Positions 1-6,475 of a DNA stretch of 39,069 nt are shown one piece after another. The notes beneath the pieces were generated by a model. The model searched no databases, was not told the origin of the DNA, and saw nothing but the letters and a program-made list of their open reading frames with translations. Where the stretch lies: positions 1 through 39,069 of the forward strand of contig CABTXQ010000009.1 in the NCBI GenBank assembly GCA_902488835.1. The letters are read 5' to 3'. The stretch is from an uncultured Ileibacterium sp. GTDB taxonomy: Bacteria; Bacillota; Clostridia; Peptostreptococcales; Anaerovoracaceae. Position numbers and translations under genes: made by a program. The stretch's first letter is position 1, and every line of letters begins with the position of its first letter.

Positions 1-433
1 TCCAGTCTATCCATCCGGTCCTTACTATCTGTGCCCCTGTTTCTGGATCAAAATAATATATTGTACCGTCTATAGCATATACTCCCTTTACTTTTTCGCC
101 GTTTTCGTCAAGGTAATATGTATCGCCATTTTCGGTGACCCACTCATTTCTTCTTGTTTCCGCAGGAGATTTTAACAAAGGTGCTTTTCGATCTTTATTA
201 AATTCTTCCGCAGTAGGTTCTTCTACATTAAATTCCAAAGCCTCTTTAGTGTTATCTACCATATCTTCTTCTGATAACTCAGGCTTGGCATTCTCCTTAA
301 CCTCTACAGTTTGTTCTTCCTGATTTACATTAGCTCCGGTGTCTACCTTAGAGCTCTCTTCTCCGTAGATAAAAGCATAGCCGCAAAGACATATTGCCAA
401 TGCTAGCCCTATTGTTAGAATTCTTCTTTTCAT
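1..433 (-). CDS. Secreted protein with cell-wall/choline-binding-type repeats (3' part missing)
   Basis: This reading frame runs off the left edge; 144 codons are visible. Residues 1-24 form a signal peptide (MKRR followed by a hydrophobic stretch ending near IYG). Residues 25-90 are an acidic, low-complexity linker. From about residue 98 it has aromatic repeats of the type NGDTYYLDENGEKVKG and GTIYYFDPETG followed by TGWIDW, which match the cell-wall-binding (CW_1/CW_2, choline- or glucan-binding) repeat pattern. The start is set by AGGAGG a few bases upstream. A promoter lies at 498-526. Because the window encodes phosphocholine decoration, a choline-binding role is plausible, but glucan-type repeats look alike. 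Any catalytic domain lies outside the window. The repeat class is seen directly; the ligand is inference. Confidence 0.8.
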   Translation of the reverse strand, partial: MKRRILTIGLALAICLCGYAFIYGEESSKVDTGANVNQEEQTVEVKENAKPELSEEDMVDNTKEALEFNVEEPTAEEFNKDRKAPLLKSPAETRRNEWVTENGDTYYLDENGEKVKGVYAIDGTIYYFDPETGAQIVRTGWIDW

Positions 434-497
434 TCTACCTCCTAAGGATTAATGAATACTCAGATTCGTTTCATATTGTTGTCATTTTAATCTACTA

Positions 498-526
498 ATT
501 ATATATGCAGTTCTTTAATTGTTCAA
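498..526 (-). promoter_or_regulatory. Promoter for the repeat-containing secreted protein
   Basis: On the minus strand, TTGAAC (521-526) and TATAAT (498-503) are separated by exactly 17 bases. The predicted transcription start is near 491, giving a leader of about 58 bases before the ATG at 433. It lies back-to-back with the promoter of the pyridoxamine kinase gene. Confidence 0.65.
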
Positions 527-532
527 GTTTTA

Positions 533-561
533 TGTACATTGTTTGATTTATGTTTTATAAT
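533..561 (+). promoter_or_regulatory. Promoter for the pyridoxamine kinase gene
   Basis: TGTACA (533-538) and TATAAT (556-561) are 17 bases apart; the -35 matches the consensus at 4 of 6 positions. Transcription would begin near 568, giving a leader of about 40 bases, too short for a riboswitch. The -35 elements of the two divergent promoters are only 6 bases apart, so the two genes may influence each other. Confidence 0.5.
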
Positions 562-606
562 TACTAATAAAATTTTTTTACAAATACGCTAAGGGGGAAA
601 TATTAA

Positions 607-1437
607 ATGGACTACAAAAGAATCCTGACGATACAGGATATTTCGTGCGTTGGTCAGTGTTCACTGACCGTTGCTCTTCCTATACTGTCTGCATGTGGAC
701 TCGAGACAGCAATTCTTCCATCTGCAGTTCTTTCAACTCATACTATGGGATTTGAGGGATTTACAGTAAGGGATCTCTCTGAAGACATTCCTAAGATTGC
801 TAAGCATTGGGATAAGGAAGGCATTAAATTCGATGGAATATACACAGGTTACCTCGGTAGTACTGAGCAAATTGACTATGTTATGGATATTTTTGAAAAG
901 CTTTTGGCTAGCGGCGGTAAAAAAATTGTAGACCCTGCAATGGCTGATTTTGGGAAGCTTTACCCGGCTTTTGACGCAGAATACGTAGAAGCAATGAAAA
1001 AGCTTGTGTCAGTCTCTGATTTGACTATACCAAACATAACAGAAGCCGCTTTTCTCGTAGGGCAAGAATACAAAGAAGTCTATGATGAAGCTTATATAAA
1101 CACTCTTGTTGACGGACTTATTAAGCTTGGGGCAAAAGAAGTTGTATTGACCGGTGTTAGCTATGATGATGCTACTACCGGTATTGTAGTTAGTGACGGG
1201 ATTGAGAGCAAATACTATAGGCATGAAAAACTACCTCTATCTTGTCATGGAACCGGTGATGTCTATGCATCAGCTTTCGTCGGTGCATATATGCATGGTA
1301 AGTCTTCTTATGAAGCTTCCGGAATTGCAGGCGAGTATACGGTTAAATGCATAAAGAATACGGTTGGAGATGAGTCGCATTGGTACGGAGTAAAATTCGA
1401 GCCTGTCCTCATCGATTTGATAAATGCACTTAACTAA
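607..1437 (+). CDS. Pyridoxamine/pyridoxal kinase (PfkB/ribokinase superfamily)
   Basis: The 276-residue product should phosphorylate pyridoxamine/pyridoxal with ATP in the vitamin B6 salvage pathway, in the cytosol. The N-terminus ILTIQDISCVGQCSLTVALP and the following LPSAVLSTHT are characteristic of the pyridoxamine-kinase/PdxY branch. The C-terminal CHGTGDVYASAF holds the anion-hole GTGD motif with catalytic Asp at about 218. Length is normal for the family. The ATG is preceded by AAGGGGG at 591-597, a good ribosome site with 9-base spacing. It is the only plus-strand gene in the window and stands alone, converging on the zinc operon across a shared terminator at 1440-1471. PLP is a cofactor of the two aminotransferases further on, but no direct link is shown. 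Hydroxymethylpyrimidine kinase activity is a less likely alternative. Confidence 0.9.
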   Translation: MDYKRILTIQDISCVGQCSLTVALPILSACGLETAILPSAVLSTHTMGFEGFTVRDLSEDIPKIAKHWDKEGIKFDGIYTGYLGSTEQIDYVMDIFEKLLASGGKKIVDPAMADFGKLYPAFDAEYVEAMKKLVSVSDLTIPNITEAAFLVGQEYKEVYDEAYINTLVDGLIKLGAKEVVLTGVSYDDATTGIVVSDGIESKYYRHEKLPLSCHGTGDVYASAFVGAYMHGKSSYEASGIAGEYTVKCIKNTVGDESHWYGVKFEPVLIDLINALN

Positions 1438-1439
1438 AG

Positions 1440-1471
1440 AAAGGCGTTGCTTCGTATTAAGCAGCGCCTTT
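1440..1471. terminator. Bidirectional intrinsic terminator between convergent genes
   Basis: The arms AAAGGCGTTGCTT (1440-1452) and AAGCAGCGCCTTT (1459-1471) pair over 13 positions with one G-U, around a 6-base loop. T-rich sequence follows on the plus strand (ATCTTTTAATTCTT) and a weaker T-rich run follows on the minus strand. The stop codon of the lipoprotein gene (1457-1459) lies inside the hairpin. Confidence 0.75.
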
Positions 1472-1915
1472 ATCTTTTAATTCTTCAAGTTTTACATCGT
1501 CAAGCCTGTAAAATTTATTCTTTCCTTCCTTGTGTTCAGAAAATATTCCCTGGACTTGTATACGTGTCCCCTCTTTTGGATAGCTTTCGCTATCTTTAAG
1601 CTTAATTTCCATCCCCTGCTCACAGCATTCCATCGCATCCTTTACAACGCAGAAACAATAGGTCTCTTGACTCTTTCCGTCCTTCCCTGTTATAAAGTAG
1701 CCGTTTAATTTAATCTTCTTTCCTACATTCTCCTTTGGGGAGGATACAATATCCGTAACCGCCGCATACACTGCATTGTCATTAAGATCTGTAAGGTCAA
1801 TTACCTTATTAGATTTATAAGAATTATCCTGCTTTCCGCAAGAGGTAAGAAGTATTGCTGCTATAATACCCATAGCTATAAGAATTATATGTTTATTATT
1901 ATTCATTTTGAACAC
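1457..1915 (-). CDS. Small Cys-containing lipoprotein at the end of the zinc operon
   Basis: This is a 152-residue predicted lipoprotein with an N-terminal membrane segment and a lipobox LLTSC, so it should be anchored outside the membrane. The mature part has an OB-fold-like pattern: YFITGKDG, then a Cys-rich segment CFCVVKDAMECC, then RIQVQGIFSEH. Four cysteines lie within about 13 residues, which could bind metal or form disulfides. The GTG start overlaps the stop of the upstream permease gene by one base (TAGTG), with AGGGA at suitable spacing. A start at the ATG at 1906 is possible but has worse spacing. The operon position after a zinc ABC transporter suggests a zinc-handling or chaperone role (inference). 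I do not recognise a characterised homologue. Confidence 0.8.
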   Translation of the reverse strand: MFKMNNNKHIILIAMGIIAAILLTSCGKQDNSYKSNKVIDLTDLNDNAVYAAVTDIVSSPKENVGKKIKLNGYFITGKDGKSQETYCFCVVKDAMECCEQGMEIKLKDSESYPKEGTRIQVQGIFSEHKEGKNKFYRLDDVKLEELKDKGAA

Positions 1916-2760
1916 TATCTTCCCTGAAGTCTTCCCACAATAGAAAACCCCGCAAATACTATTAAATCAGCCACAACTATAGTAGCTCCTACAGGAGTAC
2001 CTGCGCATATCGAAAATATCAGTCCGGACAATGAACATATGAAAGATATAATAACAGAAGAAACCGTCACCGAAAGGAAGGTCTTGAACACGCTCATAGC
2101 TGAGAGTGCAGGAAAAATAATCAAAGCTGAAATCAGTAGTGCTCCTACAAGACGCATTCCAAGAACTATGATTATGGCAATTATCACTGCAATTATTAGA
2201 TTAAAGATGTCTGTTTTAGTCCCAAGTGCTTTTGCAAATTCCTCATCAAAGGTCACATCGAAGATACTATGATATAGGAATATAAAAGCTATTATAATTA
2301 AAAGCGACAATGCTGAACATACAAATACATCTCTCTTTGTAAGCGTCAATATAGATGTTGATCCGAATAAGGTTGTACATACATCGCCTGATACATTCGG
2401 AGCTTTTGAGAAGACATTTAGCAAAAGATATCCTATAGCAAGTGCTGATACAGACAGCACTGCAAGCGATGCATCTCCTTTTATCTTCGCCTTTTCACCT
2501 GATTTAAGCAATATTATTGCAGATACTATTGTTACAGGAAGTGTTAAAATCATATTGTCCGAAACATTTAACACAGTTCCAATTGCCATGGCACCGAAGG
2601 CAACGTGAGAAAGTCCATCTCCTATAAATGAAAATCTCTTGAGAACTAGCGTTACCCCTATAAGCGATGAGCAAATTGATATGAGAAGACCTACTATTAT
2701 CGCATAGCGTACAAAGGTGTGCTGCAAATAATTGCTCATGGTGTCTATAAAGATTTGCAT
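1915..2760 (-). CDS. znuB: Zinc ABC transporter permease (ABC-3 family, ZnuB/AdcB type)
   Basis: The 281-residue membrane protein has about eight hydrophobic helices and the ABC-3 family pattern, including FSFIGDGLSHVAFGAMAIG near residue 45 and ALGTKTDIFNLII with GMRLVGALLISALIIFPALSA in the C-terminal half. It forms the membrane channel for divalent metal import, paired with the ATPase gene whose 3' end overlaps it by 16 bases and with the binding lipoprotein encoded upstream. Zinc rather than manganese is favoured by the linked Zur-type regulator and the His/acid-rich loop of the binding protein (inference). Length is typical for the family. Confidence 0.9.
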   Translation of the reverse strand: MQIFIDTMSNYLQHTFVRYAIIVGLLISICSSLIGVTLVLKRFSFIGDGLSHVAFGAMAIGTVLNVSDNMILTLPVTIVSAIILLKSGEKAKIKGDASLAVLSVSALAIGYLLLNVFSKAPNVSGDVCTTLFGSTSILTLTKRDVFVCSALSLLIIIAFIFLYHSIFDVTFDEEFAKALGTKTDIFNLIIAVIIAIIIVLGMRLVGALLISALIIFPALSAMSVFKTFLSVTVSSVIISFICSLSGLIFSICAGTPVGATIVVADLIVFAGFSIVGRLQGR

Positions 2761-3422
2761 CTAAGATCTCCTTTCCCTAGCTCGAGAACTCTATTTGAAT
2801 ATTTATTTGCAGCATCTAAATCATGTGAAATCATTATGACTGTAACCCCTTCATCGTTAAGCTCCTTCAATATCTTGTAAAGATCTGCTGTAGTCTTTGA
2901 ATCAAGACCGGTTACAGGCTCGTCAAGCATGATTATTTCATCTGTAGCAGAAAGTGTCCTTGCAATTAAGACCCTTTGTTGTTGCCCACCGGATAGGTCA
3001 CTGAAACAATGCTTTTTCAAATCTAAGATGCCGAGACGTTCCATATTCTGACAAGCTATCCTTTTTTCATCGTCATTGAAGAACGCCCTAAATCCTCTTT
3101 TTCTACGACACCCTGAAATTACAACCTCAAATACCGAAGCAGGAAAGTCCTTTTGTTGAGATTTTTGCTGAGCCAGGTAGCCAATACCGTTTTCTTTGAT
3201 TGAATCGTGAAGAACTATTTTCCCTCTTTCAGGAGATTTAATTCCAATTATTGCATTCATAAGGGTAGTCTTGCCACTGCCATTTTCCCCTACTATGCAG
3301 AAATAATCACCCTTATAGATGCTAAACGACAGGTGTTCAAACAATGTCTTGCTCCCGTATCCAAGTGAAAGGTCTTCACACCTTATTAGCTCGGTTTTTT
3401 TACAATCTTTATCTATTTTCAT
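2745..3422 (-). CDS. znuC: Zinc ABC transporter ATP-binding protein (ZnuC/AdcC type)
   Basis: The 225-residue ATPase has all ABC motifs in order: Walker A GENGSGKTT near residue 46, Q-loop YLAQQ, signature LSGGQQQR, Walker B IIMLDEP and H-loop SHD. It should energise metal import by the adjacent permease. It starts 1 base after the binding-protein stop codon and overlaps the permease gene by 16 bases, consistent with translational coupling in a zur-znuA-znuC-znuB operon. Family assignment is from motifs; substrate is from context. Confidence 0.92.
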   Translation of the reverse strand: MKIDKDCKKTELIRCEDLSLGYGSKTLFEHLSFSIYKGDYFCIVGENGSGKTTLMNAIIGIKSPERGKIVLHDSIKENGIGYLAQQKSQQKDFPASVFEVVISGCRRKRGFRAFFNDDEKRIACQNMERLGILDLKKHCFSDLSGGQQQRVLIARTLSATDEIIMLDEPVTGLDSKTTADLYKILKELNDEGVTVIMISHDLDAANKYSNRVLELGKGDLRCKSL

Positions 3423-3423
3423 C

Positions 3424-4416
3424 TTAATTCATTGCCTTCTTAAGAACATCAAGATTCTTCTTCATTATCTCAATGTAACTTGTCCCCGATTTGACATCAT
3501 CTCCTGTGGTGCTTTGCATGGAGTCAAGTGTGAGTATGTCCTGATTTTTAGCAGATGTATTTTTGATGATTGTTTCAGCAATCTTTTTATCACTCTTCTC
3601 TATTGTAATTATGTGCTTGATCCCAAGTTGATCTGCTTTTTCCGAGAGAAATTTAATCGTCTTGAAGCTTGCCTCTGTTTCTGAAGAACAGCCGACAAAT
3701 GCAGCAAAATAATCAAGCCCGTAGTCATTCACCATGTACCTGAATGGGAACCTGTCTCCAAAAATCAGAGTTTTTTGTTTGCCATTAACAGTGGCTTCTT
3801 GATATTCATTATCGAGAGTGTCGAGCTTTTCTAGATAATTATTAAGATTCGCTTTATACGTATCAGCATTTGATGGATCAACCTCAGAAAGAGCCTCCTC
3901 TATTGCTTGAGAACAAAGCTTAGCATTCTTTAAAGAAAGCCATATGTGTTCATCGTACTCCTTTTCGTCCTCATCGTGATCTTCATCCTCATCTTCGTGC
4001 CCTTCAGTCATCCCCTCTTTTACTTCCTCTTCTTTTACAACGTCTCCTAGAACATCCATAAGATTGATCGCCTTTATCTTCTTGTTTTTTGCTTCCTTAA
4101 GGACGTCTTCTACCCATTCATCGGATTCACCGCCTACATATATGAAAACATCACAGTTTGCTATTTTCTTGATATCCTTTGCAGTAGGTTGATAGCTATG
4201 GAGATCTGTTCCATTTGAAAGTAACATCGAAACATCTACGTCTTTATCCTTTCCATCGACTATCTGTTCTGTCCAATCGTATACAGGAAAAATAGTTGTT
4301 ACCACTTTGAGCTTCCCATTATTTTTCTCTTCAGTTTTACATGAAGTAAGTAAGGCTGCAATAACCACGAGAGAGATTGCAATAATTAACGTTGATCTTC
4401 TTTTCATAAATTTCAA
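3424..4416 (-). CDS. znuA: Zinc-binding lipoprotein of the ABC transporter (ZnuA/AdcA type)
   Basis: The 330-residue protein has an N-terminal signal with lipobox LLTSC and then the cluster A-I substrate-binding fold: VVTTIFPVYDWTEQI, NGTDLHSYQPTAKDI with a metal-ligand His, a second ligand in DEHIWLSLKNA, and a C-terminal His in LGIKHIITIEKSD. Between about residues 139 and 157 is the His/Asp/Glu-rich loop EGHEDEDEDHDEDE typical of zinc rather than manganese binders. The chosen TTG start has AGGAGG (4425-4430) 8 bases upstream; the in-frame ATG at 4407 is 17 bases away and less likely. The gene lies directly after zur and should be zinc-repressed from the promoter at 4893-4921. Confidence 0.92.
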   Translation of the reverse strand: MKFMKRRSTLIIAISLVVIAALLTSCKTEEKNNGKLKVVTTIFPVYDWTEQIVDGKDKDVDVSMLLSNGTDLHSYQPTAKDIKKIANCDVFIYVGGESDEWVEDVLKEAKNKKIKAINLMDVLGDVVKEEEVKEGMTEGHEDEDEDHDEDEKEYDEHIWLSLKNAKLCSQAIEEALSEVDPSNADTYKANLNNYLEKLDTLDNEYQEATVNGKQKTLIFGDRFPFRYMVNDYGLDYFAAFVGCSSETEASFKTIKFLSEKADQLGIKHIITIEKSDKKIAETIIKNTSAKNQDILTLDSMQSTTGDDVKSGTSYIEIMKKNLDVLKKAMN

Positions 4417-4436
4417 TATCTTGTCCTCCTATAATC

Positions 4437-4841
4437 TTAAGCTTTGCATTCATCACATATGCCGTAAAGCACAACTCTTCTTATGTCTATCTGAAAATTA
4501 TGTTCCATAGATAGGTGCTTCCAAAGGGCTCCCGCCTCACTGCATCGAAAGTGTACAATCTTTCCGCATTTTTCACACATGAGATGGTAATATATATCCT
4601 CTTTATCAGAGTCGGTTCCGACATATTCAAAATAAGCAGAATCGCTTTTGTCAATTATGTGTTTCTTTACAAGTCCACTTGAGACAAAATCTTCAACTCT
4701 GCGATATATTGTTGTCTTCCCTATCGGATTTCCCATAGAGACAAAATGTTCATAAATCTGGTTGATCGTGATATGCTCTCCCTTTCTTTGTTCAAGAAAG
4801 TTCTCGATTTCGTTCATTGCACGCGTGTTGTATTTTGCCAA
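4437..4841 (-). CDS. zur: Fur-family transcriptional regulator, probably Zur
   Basis: The 134-residue product has the Fur layout: an N-terminal winged helix (ITINQIYEHF, then IGKTTIYRRVEDFVSSGLV) and a C-terminal dimer/metal domain with the two structural zinc pairs CEKC and CDEC plus HFRC and HLSMEH. It should bind operator DNA when zinc is replete. The start is placed at TTG 4841 because GAGGAGG (4847-4853) sits 5 bases upstream and this gives the normal family N-terminus (MAKYNTR); a longer frame begins seven codons earlier but would bury the ribosome site in the coding region. It is the first gene of the zinc transporter operon, and two Zur-like boxes lie over its promoter, so autoregulation is likely. 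Fur or PerR are less likely given the zinc context. Confidence 0.9.
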   Translation of the reverse strand: MAKYNTRAMNEIENFLEQRKGEHITINQIYEHFVSMGNPIGKTTIYRRVEDFVSSGLVKKHIIDKSDSAYFEYVGTDSDKEDIYYHLMCEKCGKIVHFRCSEAGALWKHLSMEHNFQIDIRRVVLYGICDECKA

Positions 4842-4876
4842 AATTTCCTCCTCGTCAATCAAAAATCACACTAATT

Positions 4877-4891
4877 TGAAAATGACTTTCA
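4877..4891. promoter_or_regulatory. Zur/Fur-type operator, promoter-distal copy
   Basis: TGAAAATGACTTTCA fits the 7-1-7 Fur-superfamily pattern (TGAnAAT-n-ATTnTCA) as a near-perfect inverted repeat. It covers the predicted transcription start and the downstream edge of the -10 of the zur promoter, so bound regulator would block initiation. Confidence 0.7.
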
Positions 4892-4892
4892 G

Positions 4893-4921
4893 ATTGTAGC
4901 AGAATTGAAAATCATTGTCAA
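4893..4921 (-). promoter_or_regulatory. Promoter of the zur-znuACB operon
   Basis: On the minus strand there is a perfect -35 TTGACA (4916-4921) and a -10 TACAAT (4893-4898) with 17-base spacing. A TGC immediately precedes the -10 (extended -10). Transcription would start near 4886. This is the strongest promoter seen in the window, as expected for a gene set that is normally held off by a repressor. Confidence 0.85.
4906..4920. promoter_or_regulatory. Zur/Fur-type operator overlapping the -35
   Basis: TGAAAATCATTGTCA (TGACAATGATTTTCA on the minus strand) matches the 7-1-7 inverted-repeat consensus with one arm mismatch. It overlaps the -35 TTGACA. Its centre is 29 bases from the centre of the second box at 4877-4891, placing the two boxes close to the same helical face within roughly three turns. 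Confidence 0.75.
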
Positions 4922-4933
4922 TTTATTTTTTGC

Positions 4934-4981
4934 AAAAAAACACACTTATAATCACCGTGTTTATACGGCAACCATAAGTGT
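4934..4981 (-). terminator. Strong intrinsic terminator ending the choline/dltX unit
   Basis: Reading the minus strand, a 17-position stem (arms 4965-4981 and 4942-4958, outer part ACACTTAT/ATAAGTGT and inner CCGT/ACGG, with G-U pairs between) closes a 6-base loop and is followed by G and seven T (4934-4940). It lies 20 bases after the dltX-like stop codon and about 13 bases before the zur -35, so it insulates the zinc promoter from read-through. Confidence 0.88.
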
Positions 4982-5000
4982 TTGATAGTATATACAAAAA

Positions 5001-5153
5001 TCAGAAGTTATTATAAATAAACGTTATTTCCTTATCCTGCATAAGCATTAAAGACAGTATTATTGAAATTATAGCAAGTGACCATCCCAAAATTCTTAAT
5101 ATTGTCAAGAATCTTTCATTTGATGATATATTTGAAATCCACTTTTTAATCAA
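5001..5153 (-). CDS. dltX: DltX-like small membrane protein, 50 residues
   Basis: A TTG start at 5151-5153 is preceded by AAAGGAGAG at 6-base spacing, giving a 50-residue product that ends at TGA 5001-5003. It begins MIKKWISN, has one hydrophobic helix (about residues 21-38, ILGWSLAIISIILSLMLM) and ends in EITFIYNNF. DltX proteins of dlt operons are about 50 residues, single-pass, and end in a conserved FIYN-x-F motif that engages the DltB channel side; this product has the same length, topology and ending. It follows the second dltD gene by 22 bases and is the last gene before a strong terminator. Usually dltX precedes dltA; here it is about 14 kb from dltABC. Identity is from motif and topology, so it needs a profile search. 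Confidence 0.72.
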   Translation of the reverse strand: MIKKWISNISSNERFLTILRILGWSLAIISIILSLMLMQDKEITFIYNNF

Positions 5154-5175
5154 GTTTCTCTCCTTTCAATTTTAA

Positions 5176-6414
5176 TCATATATTGTTTCCAAAATATTCA
5201 ACAGTAGACTTAGTCACATATATCCAACCCCTCCATCCGAGGTGCATTACATCTAGATACACATAGGGTTCATTTTCCTTAGGGATAAGTCCATTGTATA
5301 TTGGCATATCGCATTCTTTAGCAAGGTCATCGATTCGTTCGTAATACGAATCCCTCTTGTCCTTAGTAATTCCAATATAGTCGTAGTATCTTGGGTTGGA
5401 TGCTGTGTTTATTATGTAAGGTTTTAGCCCAAGCTCTTTACATACGCTCAAAAGAAATTTATAGTCATTCCATTCATTACATTTCAGTAGTGGCATATCT
5501 TTTTTGCTATCTTTTAATGAATCCCATCTATCTCTGAAATACTTGTCGTAATAAGCGTCATTTACAAGTATGTCGTTATTCGTACACGCTTTCCTGCCAT
5601 CCTCTGTTGCTTTATCCAGTTGCATGTCCCAGTCTGTTATGAACTCAGGTTTGCTATTATTGTCTTTGATTTTCAAATCCTTAAATAATTTGTATGTATT
5701 ATACTTGTCCTTTAGGGCTAAGACCTTATATTCAAAATAGTAGTACGGCCTAATCAACTGATATACTGCCTTGTATGCGTAATTCTTTGATGTGTAAAGC
5801 TTTGCATAAATATGTATCTTTGGATAGTCATACTCTTCAACCTTGCCATCTTTTCTTAAAGACTCCATCCTAGTCTCTTCCAAATTGAGAAATCTGTTAC
5901 AAAGGTAAATTTTGTTTTTCTTTGAAATCGAACCATTCCTCATGAATTTGTAGAATTGAATTTTCGAAAAGTTTGCCATGAAACCGTCTGCCTTGATCTC
6001 ATCACCGTAGAACCACTGCATTGATTCAATCAGGACTAAATTTTTACCTTTAAAAGAATTATAGTTTCCGCCGATATCAATAGAATGAACCAGATTCTGT
6101 ACATGCCTTGTTCCTATACAGCTTACATTCCCCTTATATTTATCGTTTGGGAAATTGTTCTTAATGTTTTGATCTATATTTTTATCAAGCTCTGAAGAAC
6201 CGAACACCACAAGCGTATCATCACGTATTGACTTATCAATCCACGCACTTCCCCTATTTTTTTCCGGCGAATTATCTGTTGACAACAGATTTTCTTTTTC
6301 CTTATAAAGCACTTCTATCTTGCTTTCTAAAAATGCTGAATAAGTAGTATAAAATATACATACAAGCACTATAATAACAATTAATGATGCTAATATTTTT
6401 AAGATTTTCTTCAT
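5176..6414 (-). CDS. DltD paralogue 2: D-alanyl transfer esterase-like protein
   Basis: The 412-residue protein has an N-terminal membrane anchor (residues 4-28) and an extracellular SGNH-like domain. The catalytic serine motif is FGSSEL near residue 71-76 and the Asp/His pair is in DVMHLGWRGW (about D388 and H391), matching DltD proteins that move D-alanine onto teichoic acid outside the membrane. It is clearly a duplicate of the protein at 16535-17764: long identical stretches such as DSLKDSKKDMPLL and LLSVCK are shared, with similarity still visible at base level. All catalytic residues are retained, so it looks functional. It lies between the WecA/TagO-like gene and the dltX-like gene, away from dltABC. 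Whether it acts on the same polymer as copy 1 is unknown. Confidence 0.88.
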   Translation of the reverse strand: MKKILKILASLIVIIVLVCIFYTTYSAFLESKIEVLYKEKENLLSTDNSPEKNRGSAWIDKSIRDDTLVVFGSSELDKNIDQNIKNNFPNDKYKGNVSCIGTRHVQNLVHSIDIGGNYNSFKGKNLVLIESMQWFYGDEIKADGFMANFSKIQFYKFMRNGSISKKNKIYLCNRFLNLEETRMESLRKDGKVEEYDYPKIHIYAKLYTSKNYAYKAVYQLIRPYYYFEYKVLALKDKYNTYKLFKDLKIKDNNSKPEFITDWDMQLDKATEDGRKACTNNDILVNDAYYDKYFRDRWDSLKDSKKDMPLLKCNEWNDYKFLLSVCKELGLKPYIINTASNPRYYDYIGITKDKRDSYYERIDDLAKECDMPIYNGLIPKENEPYVYLDVMHLGWRGWIYVTKSTVEYFGNNI

Positions 6415-6475
6415 TTAGTATTTCTCATCAGCTAATTGATTTTTTAACCTCTACGCTTATTATTATGACAAGTAA

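Noticed and set aside
434..606. PLP or thiamine riboswitch upstream of the pyridoxamine kinase
   Set aside because: The leader is about 40 bases and holds no stable structure; only two divergent promoters are seen.
3940..4012. Short tandem repeat in znuA as a phase-variation tract
   Set aside because: The GAT/GAA-rich stretch encodes the His/acidic zinc loop, is imperfect and in units of three, so slippage would not shift the frame.
4842..4862. Upstream TTG start for zur adding seven residues
   Set aside because: It would place the GAGGAGG ribosome site inside the coding region, has no good site of its own, and gives an N-terminus longer than the family pattern.
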